A stretch of 64,000 bases of DNA from Mycobacterium kansasii ATCC 12478 (GCF_000157895.3 NC_022663.1:806001-870000); one strand, 5' to 3'; counted from the first letter of the stretch, positions 33,631 through 43,428 are shown. The notes: generated from the sequence alone by a model not told the origin. Numbers and translations: made by a program.

Positions 33631-35016
33631 ATGAGTGACATCACAGCGCGGCTGGTGGACATCGTCGGAAGGCCCAATGCGCTCACCGGCGACGCAATTC
33701 CCGACGACTATTCCCACGACGAGGAGTTGACGCAGCCGCCACAGAAACCCAGGTACGTCGTCAAACCGGCTACCGCAGAAGAGGTTTCGCAACTGCTGCT
33801 GACCGCCTCCGACCACCGCGTGCCGGTGACGGCACGCGGGTCCGGGTGCGGCTTGTCGGGGGCTGCGCGCCCATGCGAGGACGGCCTGCTGATCTCGTTC
33901 GAACGAATGAATCGGGTGCTGGAGGTGGACACCGCTAACCAGGTCGCCGTCGTCCAGCCCGGGGTGACGCTGACCGAACTGGACACCGCGACCGCCGGTT
34001 CCGGGCTGGGGTACATGGTTCATCCAGGTGAGCTGTCGTCGAGCGTCGGCGGCAACGTCGGCACGAACGCGGGCGGCATGCGCGCGGTCAAATACGGGAT
34101 AGCTCGCCATAACGTGCTCGGGTTGCAGGCAGTGCTGCCGACCGGCGAGATCATCCGAACCGGCGGCAAGATCGCCAAGGTGTCCACCGGCTACGACCTG
34201 ACCCAACTCATCGTAGGCTCGGAAGGCACCCTGGCCTTGGCCACCGAGGTGATCGTCAAGCTGCATCCACGGTTTGACCACAGCGCCAGCGTGCTGGCCC
34301 CGTTCGCCGACTTCGACCAGGTCATGGCGGCGGTGCCCAAGATCGTCGCCAGCGGGCTGGCACCGTACATCCTGGAATACATCGACAACCTGACGATGGC
34401 CGCGCTCGTACACACCCAGAACCTGGAGCTGGGCATTCCGGATCAGGTCCGCGACAGCTGTCAAGCATATCTTCTTGTGGCAGTGGAGAATCGCACCGCG
34501 GATCGGCTACTCGAGGATGTCGAGACGGCCGGCGAGATGCTGGCCGAAATGGGAGCCATCGACGCCTACGTACTGGAAGGAAGCTCGGCGCGCAAGCTGA
34601 TCGAGGCGCGCGAGAAGGCGTTTTGGGCGGCAAAAGCCGCGGGCGCCGACGACATCATCGACACCGTCGTACCGCGCGCGTCGATGCCGAAGTTCCTCAG
34701 CGCCGCACGCGCGCTGGCGGCGGCCGCGGGCGGCGCCGCGATCGGTTGCGGCCACGCCGGCGACGGCAACGTGCACCTGGCCATCATCTGTAAGGAGCCG
34801 ACGAAGAAGAAACAGCTGATGACCGACATCTTCTCGCTCGCAATGGAATTGGGCGGCGCAATCTCTGGCGAGCACGGCCTGGGCCACGCCAAGACCCCGT
34901 ACTTCCTGCAGCTCGAAGACCCGGCGAAGATCGCGCTGATGCGCCGGATCAAGCAGAGCTTCGACCCGGCGGGGATCCTCAACCCCGGTATTCTCTTCCC
35001 CGCCGAAACGATGTGA
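33631..35016 (+). CDS. FAD-linked oxidase (GlcD / D-lactate dehydrogenase type)
   Basis: A 461-residue flavoprotein. The PCMH-type FAD domain has PVTARGSGCGLSGAARP and the PGELSSSVGGNVGTNAGGMRAVKYG loop. The C-terminal cap has GCGHAGDGNVHL and SGEHGLGHAK with the His and Glu pair typical of 2-hydroxyacid oxidases, ending FDPAGILNPG. It oxidises a D-2-hydroxy acid such as glycolate or D-lactate to the 2-oxo acid. I chose ATG 33631; sequence upstream in frame is a low-complexity shadow. It is a separate transcription unit, 108 bases before the mannosidase gene. Confidence 0.9.
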   Translation: MSDITARLVDIVGRPNALTGDAIPDDYSHDEELTQPPQKPRYVVKPATAEEVSQLLLTASDHRVPVTARGSGCGLSGAARPCEDGLLISFERMNRVLEVDTANQVAVVQPGVTLTELDTATAGSGLGYMVHPGELSSSVGGNVGTNAGGMRAVKYGIARHNVLGLQAVLPTGEIIRTGGKIAKVSTGYDLTQLIVGSEGTLALATEVIVKLHPRFDHSASVLAPFADFDQVMAAVPKIVASGLAPYILEYIDNLTMAALVHTQNLELGIPDQVRDSCQAYLLVAVENRTADRLLEDVETAGEMLAEMGAIDAYVLEGSSARKLIEAREKAFWAAKAAGADDIIDTVVPRASMPKFLSAARALAAAAGGAAIGCGHAGDGNVHLAIICKEPTKKKQLMTDIFSLAMELGGAISGEHGLGHAKTPYFLQLEDPAKIALMRRIKQSFDPAGILNPGILFPAETM

Positions 35017-35124
35017 TGCGGCCACATCGTGTTGGGCTCGCGGCCGCTGCAGCGACTCATCGACCATGCGCTGGTGCCGTCCGGTCCACCCATCCATCTC
35101 GAGACGTCGAGAGGATAGACAACG

Positions 35125-37455
35125 ATGCACTCAGGTAGGCCGCTGGCCGCGCTGGTAGCGACGCTTGTCGGCGTGATGCTGAGCGGTGCACCGGCGGCGC
35201 ACGCCGATCAACCCGCATTCGTCGTGAACCCAATCAGCCACGTCGACACGCTCATCGGCACCGGGACGGGTGGCGAAACGGTGGGCGAAATCAACAACTT
35301 CCCGGGGGCCTCGGTGCCGTTCGGCATGGTGCAGTACTCGCCGGACACCACCGACACCTATGCCGGCTACGACCACGACAACGAGCGCTCGACCGGATTC
35401 AGCATGACCCATGCCTCGGTGGGCTGCGCGGCGTTCGGCGATATTTCGATGCTGCCGACCACCGCCCCGATCGGCCCGCGGCCCTGGGACGATTGGGAGG
35501 AGATCGCCCACGACGGCACCGAGGTGGGCGTGCCCGGCTACTACACGGTGCGCTTCCCCGCCACCGGGGTGACCGCGGAACTGACCGCCACCACGCGCAC
35601 CGGTGTCGGCAGGTTCAGCTACCCGGCCAACGGCCAGCCCGCCCTGTTCCACGTGCGTTCCGGCGCGTCGCTGGGGGGCAACGATGCCGCGACCATCCAG
35701 ATCGGCCAGGACCACAGCACGATCACCGGATCGGCGACCACCGGCGGATTCTGCGGCAAGAACAACACCTACACGGTGTACTTCGCCATGAAGTTCAGCA
35801 GGCCGTTCACTTCGTATGGCACCTGGGACGGCGATGCGGTCTATCCCGGTGCCGGCGACGCGGATTCGATCGACAGCGGGGGGTACGTGGAGTTCCCGGC
35901 CGGCTCGGTGCTCGAGGCGCGGACCGCGATTTCCTACGTCAGTGTCGACGGGGCGCGGGCCAACCTCGCGGCCGAGGGCGGACGGAGTTTCGACGAGGTG
36001 CGCGCCGCCGCATTAGCGCAGTGGAACGCCGCGCTGGCCCGCATCACCGTGGCCGGCACCGATAGCGGTGACCTGCAAACCTTCTATACCTCGCTATACC
36101 GAACCTTGTTGCACCCCAACACGTTCAACGACGCCGACGGACGTTATATCGGATTCGACGGCAACATCCACACCGTGGCCCAGGGGCACACCCAGTACGC
36201 CAACTTCTCCGACTGGGACACCTATCGGTGCTTGGCGGCCCTGCAGGCACTGCTCTTCCCGGCGCAGGCCAGCGACATGGCCCAATCGCTGGTCAACGAC
36301 GCCGAGCAGAGCGGATCGCTTCCCCGTTGGGCCCTTGCCAATTCCGCGACCGGCGAGATGACCGGAGACAACGTGGTGCCGCTCATCGTGAACCTCTACA
36401 CCTTCGGAGCCAGAGACTTCGACGTCAAGACGGCGCTGCGCTACATGGTCAGCGGAGCCACCCAGGGCGGTGTCGGTCGGGGCGGCTACGTGGAGCGACC
36501 CGGAATCACCACCTACCTGGAGCGCGGCTACGCACCCCAGACGAACGAATTCCGAGCCGACCACAACATCGTCGGCGCCTCGATCACGCTGGAATGGTCG
36601 GTCGACGACTTCACCATCTCCCGGTTCGCCGACGCGCTCGGCGACACCGTGACCGCTGCCGAGTTCCAGAACCGGGCGCAGTACTGGCAGAACCTGTTCA
36701 ATCCGGCCACCGGTTACCTCTCGCCCCGCAACGCCGACGGGGCGTTCCCCCTCGGGCCCGGCTTCGTGGCGCCTCTCTGGGGCTTCGGCCAGGACGGATA
36801 CGACGAGGGCAACGCCGAGCAATACCTGTGGTTGGTGCCGCAGAATGTCGCCGGCCTGGTCGCCGCTCTCGGCGGCCGCCAGGCCGCGGCCGACCGGCTC
36901 GACCGCTTCCTGACTGAACTCAATGCGGGCCCCAACAGGCCGTTTATGTGGGCCGGCAACGAACCGGACTTCGGGGTGCCGTGGCTGTACAACTACATCG
37001 GTCAACCGTGGAAGACCCAGGAGACGGTCAACCGGGTGCGCAGCGAACTATTCGGCCCCAGACCCGATGGCGAGCCAGGCAACGACGACCTCGGCGCGCA
37101 GTCCAGCTGGTATGTCTGGGCCGCGCTCGGCCTGTTCCCCAGCACCCCGGGAACGCCGATCCTCACCGTGAACACACCGCTGTTCGATCGCGCTCAGCTA
37201 TCGATTCCGGGCGGCAAAACCATCCGGATCTCCGCCCCGGGCGCGTCCGGACGCAACGGCCTGAAGTACATCAACGGCCTCAGCGTCGACGCCCGGGCCA
37301 TCGATCAGACATTTCTTCCGGAGTCGTTCATCCGCACCGGCGGCGACGTGACGTTCTCGCTCTCCACCATCCCCAATATGGTCTGGGGCACTGCGGAGTC
37401 CGCCGCCCCACCGTCGTTCGGCGCAGCAGCTCCGCCGTCGCAGCAGCGGTCGTGA
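35125..37455 (+). CDS. Exported GH92 family alpha-mannosidase
   Basis: A 776-residue protein with a cleavable signal peptide (LAALVATLVGVMLSGAPAAHA, probable cut near residue 27). GH92 landmarks: DTLIGTGTGGETVGEINNFPGASVPFGMVQ near the N-terminus, the GYDHDNERSTGFSMTHASVGC segment, SDWDTYR and GNEPDFGVPWLYNYIGQPWKTQ, and DDLGAQSSWYVWAALGLFP in the catalytic barrel. It should trim terminal alpha-1,2-linked mannose outside the membrane; the mycobacterial counterpart is Rv0584. Likely substrates are mannosylated envelope glycans. The start ATG is directly before the positively charged SGR. Confidence 0.88.
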   Translation: MHSGRPLAALVATLVGVMLSGAPAAHADQPAFVVNPISHVDTLIGTGTGGETVGEINNFPGASVPFGMVQYSPDTTDTYAGYDHDNERSTGFSMTHASVGCAAFGDISMLPTTAPIGPRPWDDWEEIAHDGTEVGVPGYYTVRFPATGVTAELTATTRTGVGRFSYPANGQPALFHVRSGASLGGNDAATIQIGQDHSTITGSATTGGFCGKNNTYTVYFAMKFSRPFTSYGTWDGDAVYPGAGDADSIDSGGYVEFPAGSVLEARTAISYVSVDGARANLAAEGGRSFDEVRAAALAQWNAALARITVAGTDSGDLQTFYTSLYRTLLHPNTFNDADGRYIGFDGNIHTVAQGHTQYANFSDWDTYRCLAALQALLFPAQASDMAQSLVNDAEQSGSLPRWALANSATGEMTGDNVVPLIVNLYTFGARDFDVKTALRYMVSGATQGGVGRGGYVERPGITTYLERGYAPQTNEFRADHNIVGASITLEWSVDDFTISRFADALGDTVTAAEFQNRAQYWQNLFNPATGYLSPRNADGAFPLGPGFVAPLWGFGQDGYDEGNAEQYLWLVPQNVAGLVAALGGRQAAADRLDRFLTELNAGPNRPFMWAGNEPDFGVPWLYNYIGQPWKTQETVNRVRSELFGPRPDGEPGNDDLGAQSSWYVWAALGLFPSTPGTPILTVNTPLFDRAQLSIPGGKTIRISAPGASGRNGLKYINGLSVDARAIDQTFLPESFIRTGGDVTFSLSTIPNMVWGTAESAAPPSFGAAAPPSQQRS

Positions 37456-37588
37456 TCGGCGATTCTCATGGTTGGGTCGCCGAGCCCGACAGTGTCGGGC
37501 AGGTTGCACGGCCGCGTTACCGCACCCGAATCCACAACGCGAGCGACACGTTTAGCCTTGGCCTGTCCCGACGACGACGGAGCCGCCG

Positions 37589-37636
37589 ATGAATGCCGAT
37601 GACATCATCATCCAGCGCGGGCTGGCCGAGCTGTGA
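37589..37636 (+). CDS. Possible 15-residue leader peptide with three Ile codons
   Basis: ATG at 37589 behind GACGGAG encodes MNADDIIIQRGLAEL and stops at 37634-37636, overlapping the GTG start of the threonine dehydratase gene (GTGA). Three consecutive ATC codons upstream of an enzyme that leads to isoleucine recall attenuation leaders, and the overlap would couple translation. It may equally be chance. Confidence 0.3.
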   Translation: MNADDIIIQRGLAEL

Positions 37637-38865
37637 GTCCAGCCGTGGAGCTGCTGACGCTCGACCAGATCAATGCGGCGGCGGAGCTGCTGAAGCCGGT
37701 GGTGCGGCCGACCCCGGTCGTCGCGTCGCGGATACTCTCGGACTCCACGGGCAAACAGGTATGGCTCAAATGCGAGAACCTGCAGCGCACCGGGTCGTTC
37801 AAGGCCCGCGGAGCCTACAACCGGATCGCCAATCTCAGCGCCGCGGACCGGGCCCGCGGTGTGGTTGCGGCCAGCGCCGGCAACCATGCGCAGGGCGTCG
37901 CTTGGGCCGCCACCGAACTCGGGATCGCGTCGACGGTGTTCATGCCGGTCACCGTCGCGCTTCCGAAGCTGGCGGCCACCAAGGCCTACGGCGCGCACGT
38001 TCACCTGATCGGCGATACGGTCGACGACGCGCTGGTGGCGGCGCGCGAATATGCGCAGCAGCACGACGCGGTGTTGATCCACCCGTTCGACCACCCCGAC
38101 GTCATCGCCGGCCAGGCCACCGTCGGGCTGGAGATCCTGCAGCAGATTCCCGATGTTTCCACCATCGTGGTGCCCACCGGCGGCGGTGGCCTGGTGGCCG
38201 GAATTGCCACGGCGGCGCACTTTCTGGCGCCGCAGGCCCGGGTCATCGGCGTGCAGGCGGCGAACGCGGCAGCCTGGCCGGCTTCGCTGGCCGCCGGGCA
38301 TCCGGTGCGCTTGGAGTCGATGTCGACGATGGCCGACGGCATCGCCGTCGCCTCACCCGGGGCGATTCCTTTCGCCCATGTCCGGGCATTCGTCAACTCG
38401 ATTCAGACGGTCAGCGAAGAGGCACTGTCGCGCGCGCTGTTGCTGTGCATAGAGCGGGTGAAACTCATCGTCGAACCGGCCGGGGCGGCAGCCGTGGCAG
38501 CGGTGATGACATCGGCACCCGAACCCGACGCGCACGGTCCCGTTTGCGCGGTTTTGTCCGGAGGCAACATGGACCCGCTGGTGTTGACCCACGTGGTCAC
38601 CCACGGCCTGCGCGCAGCCGGCCGCTACCTCGCGATCAAAGTGACCATCCCGGACCGCCCCGGTGGGCTCAGCAGGCTGCTCGCAGTGGTCAGCGCGACC
38701 GGCGCCAGCGTGCTTGACGTGGTGCACGTCCGTACCGCACGCAAACTGGCGCTGGATGAAGTCGAGGTGCGGCTTACCCTCGAAACCCGCGGTGCAGCAC
38801 ACCGCGAGGAGGTATTGGAGGCGCTGATCGGAGCCGGATTCGTCGTCTGCGTCGAGGACGCCTAG
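37633..38865 (+). CDS. ilvA: Threonine ammonia-lyase (threonine dehydratase)
   Basis: A 410-residue PLP enzyme of fold type II. The PLP Lys is in TGSFKARGAYN near 62, the substrate loop ASAGNHAQGVA near 87, and the phosphate-binding PTGGGGLVAG near 184. An ACT-like regulatory domain occupies residues 333-410 (YLAIKVTIPDRPGGLSRLLAVV). A single ACT domain points to the short, catabolic-like form. It deaminates threonine to 2-oxobutyrate, the first step toward isoleucine. The GTG start overlaps the end of a 15-codon frame. Confidence 0.9.
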   Translation: MSPAVELLTLDQINAAAELLKPVVRPTPVVASRILSDSTGKQVWLKCENLQRTGSFKARGAYNRIANLSAADRARGVVAASAGNHAQGVAWAATELGIASTVFMPVTVALPKLAATKAYGAHVHLIGDTVDDALVAAREYAQQHDAVLIHPFDHPDVIAGQATVGLEILQQIPDVSTIVVPTGGGGLVAGIATAAHFLAPQARVIGVQAANAAAWPASLAAGHPVRLESMSTMADGIAVASPGAIPFAHVRAFVNSIQTVSEEALSRALLLCIERVKLIVEPAGAAAVAAVMTSAPEPDAHGPVCAVLSGGNMDPLVLTHVVTHGLRAAGRYLAIKVTIPDRPGGLSRLLAVVSATGASVLDVVHVRTARKLALDEVEVRLTLETRGAAHREEVLEALIGAGFVVCVEDA

Positions 38866-38887
38866 CCGCGGCCACGGTGGCGCCCGC

Positions 38888-38935
38888 GATGAGGACGAAC
38901 GACCCTACTCCCGGCGCAAGAAACGAGAAAGACTC
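38888..38935 (+). promoter_or_regulatory. DosR-like box within a 48-bp element upstream of the FadD11-like gene
   Basis: The box AGGACGAACGACCCT at 38892-38906 matches 10 of 14 positions of the DosR core GGGACTWWAGTCCC. The surrounding 48 bases match 50573-50620, in front of the phosphotransferase gene, at 41 of 48 positions. The start codon follows 122 bases downstream. Confidence 0.5.
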
Positions 38936-39028
38936 TGTGATAACCGACGTAAGCGGAGATTCGCCGGTAGGTATACCGAAGCGATAGGCAACTTCCGTGA
39001 GTCTTGTGGTCGAAGGAGCGGACAGGAA

Positions 39029-40867
39029 ATGACCAACGGCGATCCAACGGTGGTTCGGCACCCAAGCGGGGCATTGGTATCCACGCTGCCACAGGCCTTT
39101 CAGCAGACCGCAGCCCTCAAGCCGGACGCGGTGGCCATCCGCACCACCGGCGACGCCGTGGTCCTGACCTGGCGCCAGTACGCAGACCGGGTACAGAAGA
39201 TCGCCGCCGGACTGGCCGCACTCGGCGTCAAACACGGGCACACGGTCGGTCTCATGCTGCGCAACCGCCCGGAGTTTCATTTGGCCGACACTGCCGCTAT
39301 GCACCTGGGCGCGATCCCGTTCTCGATCTACAACACCTCGGCGCCGGACCAGATCCGGTACTTGTTCACCAATGCCGAGAACGCGGTCGTCTTCACCGAA
39401 AAAGATTTTCTGCCTGCTATCAGGGCGGCTGGCGCCAACCTCGCGCATCTGGTGGTCGTCGACGCCGATATCGACGGCTGCCACACCCTCTCAGATATCG
39501 AATCGTTAGGAGACAATGCCGATTTCGATTTCGATTCGGCATGGCGGTCGGTTAGGCCGGATGATGTCGCAACACTGATCTACACATCGGGCACCACCGG
39601 CCCGCCCAAGGGAGTCGAGCTTACCCACGCCAATGTGATGGCCGAGTTCGCGGCCATCGTCGACCTCCTCGACCTGCGCCCGGACGATCGGATCACCTCA
39701 TACCTGCCGCATGCGCACATCGCCGACCGGGTGACCGGGCACTACGCCAACATGGTCCTCGGAGTGCCGATGACCGACGTCGCGGACCCCAGGGCGATCG
39801 CGCAAGCCCTGCCGGATGCTCGTCCCACGGTGTGGCTCGGGGTGCCGCGGGTGTGGCACAAGATCAAGGTCGGGATCGAGACGAAGCTCGACACAGAGGC
39901 GACCGGACTCAAGCGGCGGTTGGCGCTGTGGGCCATCGACACCGGCGTGCGCGCCGCCAGCCAGATGCTGGCCGGCAAATCTGTGTCCCCGTCTCTTGCG
40001 CTGCGCCGCAAGATCGCCGACCGTCTGGTGCTGGCCAAGGTGCGCGCCGCACTCGGCCTGGACAAATTGCGCTGGGGAGTGACCGGGGCGGCCGCCATCC
40101 CGGTCGAAACGATCGAATTCTTCTGGGGCCTGGGTATTCCCGTCTACGAAGTCTGGGGCGAGTCGGAGTGCGTGGGCGGCGCGACCTCCAACCGGCCCGA
40201 CGCGAACAAGGTCGGCTCGGTCGGAAAGCCATTGGGCAACGTCGAGATCTCGCTGGCGAACGACGACGAACTGCTCATCCGTGGACCGATCGTGATGCGC
40301 GGCTACCGAAAGCAGCCCGAGAAGACCGCCGAAGCGATCGACGCCGACGGCTGGTTGCATACCGGCGACATCGGCACCATCGACGAACAGGGCTTCGTCA
40401 CGATCGTCGACCGCAAGAAAGAGCTGATCGTCAACGAATCCGGCAAGAACCTCTCCCCCACCAACATCGAGATGGCCATCCAGGAGACATCTCCGTTGAT
40501 CGACCAGGTGGTAGCCATCGGTGATGCCCGGCCTTACGTGACAGCGCTGATTGTCCTCGAGAGCGAGGCTGCCGCCGCCCAGGCCGCCGCGCTCGGCATG
40601 GCCGACCACTCGGCCGCCGCCTTCGCGCAACGCCCCGAGGCCGGGGAGATGCTTGCCGCCGCCGTCCGCGAGGGGAACTCCAAGCTTTCCCGCGTCGAGC
40701 AGATCAAGCGGTTCGTCATCGTCGGCACCCCGTGGGAACCTGGCGGGGACGAACTGACCCCGACGATGAAGCTCAAGCGCAGGCCGATCGCCGAGAAGTA
40801 TTCCGCCGAGATCGACAAGCTGTATGCAAAGACGCCCGGGCCCGACATCGTCAACTTGGCTGACTAG
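39029..40867 (+). CDS. Long-chain fatty acid-CoA ligase, FadD11-like
   Basis: A 612-residue AMP-forming acyl-CoA synthetase. The P-loop-like motif is LIYTSGTTGPPKGVELTH near 188. YEVWGESECVGG is the A5-type motif, WLHTGDIGTIDEQGFVTIVDRKKELIVNESGKN the hinge, and LTPTMKLKRR the C-terminal Lys motif. It activates fatty acids with ATP and CoA. The N-terminal half (AFQQTAALKPDAVAIRT..WRQYADRVQKIAAGLAALGV) follows M. tuberculosis FadD11. A conserved element containing a DosR-like box lies upstream, so induction in hypoxia is possible. An acyltransferase gene follows after 207 bases. Confidence 0.9.
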   Translation: MTNGDPTVVRHPSGALVSTLPQAFQQTAALKPDAVAIRTTGDAVVLTWRQYADRVQKIAAGLAALGVKHGHTVGLMLRNRPEFHLADTAAMHLGAIPFSIYNTSAPDQIRYLFTNAENAVVFTEKDFLPAIRAAGANLAHLVVVDADIDGCHTLSDIESLGDNADFDFDSAWRSVRPDDVATLIYTSGTTGPPKGVELTHANVMAEFAAIVDLLDLRPDDRITSYLPHAHIADRVTGHYANMVLGVPMTDVADPRAIAQALPDARPTVWLGVPRVWHKIKVGIETKLDTEATGLKRRLALWAIDTGVRAASQMLAGKSVSPSLALRRKIADRLVLAKVRAALGLDKLRWGVTGAAAIPVETIEFFWGLGIPVYEVWGESECVGGATSNRPDANKVGSVGKPLGNVEISLANDDELLIRGPIVMRGYRKQPEKTAEAIDADGWLHTGDIGTIDEQGFVTIVDRKKELIVNESGKNLSPTNIEMAIQETSPLIDQVVAIGDARPYVTALIVLESEAAAAQAAALGMADHSAAAFAQRPEAGEMLAAAVREGNSKLSRVEQIKRFVIVGTPWEPGGDELTPTMKLKRRPIAEKYSAEIDKLYAKTPGPDIVNLAD

Positions 40868-41074
40868 CCCGCTGCCGAGCCGTTCGTCGTGGCCCCGCAC
40901 CGTAGCAACCGTTTGCGCCGCAGCGAAAGGGCCTGCTGATGCCGGGCCGTTTGCTCTTGGGGCGATGGCGGTCTTGGTCACATCAGTCACTCGCGACACC
41001 CCGGGGCGTGCGCGTTACGCCCACCTGTCAGCGACAAATTCGTTGCGCTCCTTGTGTTGTCGGACAGGAATAGC

Positions 41075-41866
41075 GTGAACGACAGTGAAATCGCCGAATG
41101 GGATCCCGGCCTGACGAAGCGGGCAATGCGGGTGGCCCGGCCGATCGTCAAGCGGTATTACCGATCGGAAGTGCACGGTCTCGAGTTGTTACCGCCCGGA
41201 GGGGTGCTGGTGGTGTCGAATCATTCCGGCGGCTTTCTGCCGATGGACGAGGTGGTGTTCGCGGTCGACTATTACGGCGAGTTCGGCTACGCCCGACCCA
41301 TCTACACCCTGACCCATGACATCATGCTGGTCGGCCCGACCGCCGATTCGTTGCGGCGCATGGGTTATGTCCACGCCACCCGCGCCAACGCCGCCGAAGC
41401 GCTGCGGGCCGGAGCCGTGGTCATCGATTTCCCGGGTGGTGACTACGACGCCTACCGGCCCACCTGGTCCCGCAACACCATCGACTTCGGCGGCCGCATC
41501 GGCTACGCCCGCACGGCCATCGACGCCAAGGTTCCGATCGTCCCGATGGTTTCCATCGGCGCGCAGGAAAACCAGCTGTTTTTGTCGCGCGGCACCCGGC
41601 TGGCGCGCGCCCTTCGACTGGACCAGCTGCTGCATTCCAAGGTCCTGCCCGTCACGTTCGGCTTCCCGTTCGGGCTGAGCATCGTGGTGCCGGTCAACAT
41701 GCCGCTGCCCACCAAAATCGTCATCCAGGTGCTGGCGCCGATCGACATCGCCGCGCAATTCGGCTCGCATCCCGACGCCGCGGAGGTCGACGCGTACGTG
41801 CGGCAGGTAATGCAAACGGGGCTCGACGCGTTGGCCGCCCAGCGCCGATTTCCGATCGTCGGTTGA
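41075..41866 (+). CDS. Lysophospholipid-type acyltransferase (PlsC superfamily)
   Basis: A 263-residue membrane-associated acyltransferase. The catalytic HX4D motif is in VVSNHSGGFLPMDE near 52, followed by the acceptor-binding block DFPGGDYDAYRPTW near 128 and VPIVPMVSIGAQEN near 160. It transfers an acyl group from acyl-CoA to a glycerolipid-type acceptor. GTG 41075 behind CAGGAA is the preferred start. It is downstream of the FadD11-like ligase, which could supply its acyl-CoA. Confidence 0.85.
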   Translation: MNDSEIAEWDPGLTKRAMRVARPIVKRYYRSEVHGLELLPPGGVLVVSNHSGGFLPMDEVVFAVDYYGEFGYARPIYTLTHDIMLVGPTADSLRRMGYVHATRANAAEALRAGAVVIDFPGGDYDAYRPTWSRNTIDFGGRIGYARTAIDAKVPIVPMVSIGAQENQLFLSRGTRLARALRLDQLLHSKVLPVTFGFPFGLSIVVPVNMPLPTKIVIQVLAPIDIAAQFGSHPDAAEVDAYVRQVMQTGLDALAAQRRFPIVG

Positions 41867-42148
41867 CGCCGGTCAACCAGAACACGAGGATGCGCCGCTC
41901 GCGGATTCGCGGCCCCAGTCGAACTTGAAATCGCGCGCTAAGACATCTTGTTTAGGGGACAGACCAACTTATTTGTGTAATTATTAGACATCAATTTTGC
42001 GACCCGACGAAATCTCTTCGCAGGCCGAAACCGGACGCCGCGAACGGCCAGCAAACCCGCCGCCACTCGTTGCCATCAGCGGAACAAAATCGCTCGGGAT
42101 CGCGTTATGAAGAAATCAAGTTCGACTCATTCAACGTTAGGACGACCT

Positions 42149-42361
42149 ATGATCCGGACACTTCTGGTCGGCGCGGCTATCACGGCGGCCGCGATCGGTG
42201 CAGCTCCGTTGGCTAATGCAGGGTCTGACTCGTCACAGTGCGTGGCCAGCCAGGGTATGGTCAATATCCCGCGGAGCGACCCGCACTACCGCGCCGATCT
42301 CGACCTCAACCACAATGGCATCGCGTGTGAATTCGTAGCCGACTGGCCTTCGACGTCATAG
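42149..42361 (+). CDS. Small secreted excalibur-like protein
   Basis: A 70-residue protein from ATG 42149. A signal peptide (MIRTLLVGAAITAAAIGAAP..ANA) is followed by a short mature part of about 45 residues with DLDLNHNGIACE, close to the excalibur calcium-binding signature DxDxDGxxCE, and a Cys pair likely to form a disulfide. ATG 42107, 14 codons upstream, is an alternative. The 282-base upstream gap is AT-rich (around 41940-42000) and has no other gene. Function unknown. Confidence 0.65.
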   Translation: MIRTLLVGAAITAAAIGAAPLANAGSDSSQCVASQGMVNIPRSDPHYRADLDLNHNGIACEFVADWPSTS

Positions 42362-42377
42362 GCCGGCGGGCCACCGA

Positions 42378-42409
42378 CGCCTGCGGTTGTCACGGTACGA
42401 CCGCAGGCG
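42378..42409. terminator. Bidirectional hairpin terminator
   Basis: CGCCTGCGGT (42378-42387) and ACCGCAGGCG (42400-42409) form a perfect 10-base stem with a 12-base loop, placed between the convergent secreted-protein and epimerase genes. No U-tract is present. Confidence 0.6.
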
Positions 42410-42417
42410 ATCTACAT

Positions 42418-43428
42418 TCATCGCTCTTCTTGGGCGCGTCGCCACAGGACATATTGGCGGGTGCCTTCCTGCAGTGACGTCGTGGGCTGCCATCCGAGTT
42501 CTTTCCCGGCTTTGGTGCCGTCAAGATAATTCTCGGTGTGCAGGTTGCGCAGAGTTGCCAATGTCAGGTACGGCATTTCCTCGGAGCGCCGCAACTTGGC
42601 GATGGTTTCCATCGAATAACACCACAGCCAGGCCACGGCGTAGGGCATGGTAATCCAATGCCGCCGTACCCCGCGCGCATCGATCATGGCCTCGGTGAAC
42701 TGCTTTAACCTTACCGGCCGGGGCCCGGCGACGTTGTACACCTGTCCGACCGCCTTGTCGTTGGTAGCCGCCAGGATAGCCAATTCAGCGATGTCGTATA
42801 CATAAACAATCGAGTATCGCGGATTCGCCCGTCCCGGCCAGATCATGACGGGAAAAGAGGTCTGGTTGTAGACCCGATGGCAGAAAAGCTTGTCACGCGG
42901 GCCATACGCCGTGCCTATCCTGATCATCGAGACCTGGATTTCGCCCTGCCGATGGTATTTCCAACAGGCCTGCTCCGCGAGCAACTTAGCGTAGTCGTAA
43001 TAGGTCAATGGCGTCTTCTGCACTATTGTCGGGGTCGATTCGTCGACCGGCCTATCACCTTCTTGGCAGGCATCGCCGTATACCGCGCACGAACTGACAT
43101 GAAGAAAACGTCGCACCCCGGCCGCAGCGCTGGCTCTCAACATATTCTCCGTACCGTGCACCGTCGTTTTCTCGAACTCGTCCCATCTCCCCCAGCCCGG
43201 AGTGACCCTTGCAGCCGTGTGAAAAACCGTTTCAACGTCTTGAACGATCGGCGGCAAGGTTTCGTAGTCGGTAATGTCGCCGACGACGACCTCCGCCTGA
43301 GTGGTCCTGAGATGAGTGAGATCCGATGTATTTCGGGCCAGCGCACGAACCTCGTGGCCCTTGGCCAGTAGACATTCGACGAGTGCGCTTCCGACCAGCC
43401 CGGTGCCTCCCGTAACGAGTGTCTTCAT
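42418..43428 (-). CDS. NAD-dependent epimerase/dehydratase (extended SDR)
   Basis: A 336-residue Rossmann enzyme. The nucleotide-binding motif is TLVTGGTGLVGSALVECL at the N-terminus, the catalytic pair YDYAK is in TPLTYYDYAKLLAEQ near 152, and VAGPRPVRLKQF and a Trp-rich C-terminal half follow. It is probably a 3-beta-hydroxysteroid dehydrogenase or dihydroflavonol reductase-like enzyme; the substrate is not evident. ATG 43428 puts the Rossmann motif at the start; the open frame extends upstream, but that part is AT-rich promoter sequence. It is divergent from an SDR gene. Confidence 0.85.
   Translation of the reverse strand: MKTLVTGGTGLVGSALVECLLAKGHEVRALARNTSDLTHLRTTQAEVVVGDITDYETLPPIVQDVETVFHTAARVTPGWGRWDEFEKTTVHGTENMLRASAAAGVRRFLHVSSCAVYGDACQEGDRPVDESTPTIVQKTPLTYYDYAKLLAEQACWKYHRQGEIQVSMIRIGTAYGPRDKLFCHRVYNQTSFPVMIWPGRANPRYSIVYVYDIAELAILAATNDKAVGQVYNVAGPRPVRLKQFTEAMIDARGVRRHWITMPYAVAWLWCYSMETIAKLRRSEEMPYLTLATLRNLHTENYLDGTKAGKELGWQPTTSLQEGTRQYVLWRRAQEER

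Noticed and set aside
41075..41866. Assignment of the acyltransferase as PlsB1
   Set aside because: It follows a FadD11-like gene as plsB1 does in M. tuberculosis, but at 263 residues it is far shorter than PlsB1 and has PlsC-type layout.
41940..42000. DosR box near GGGGACAGACC
   Set aside because: The left half fits but the right half (CAACT) does not match GNCCC, so it was not counted with the other four sites.
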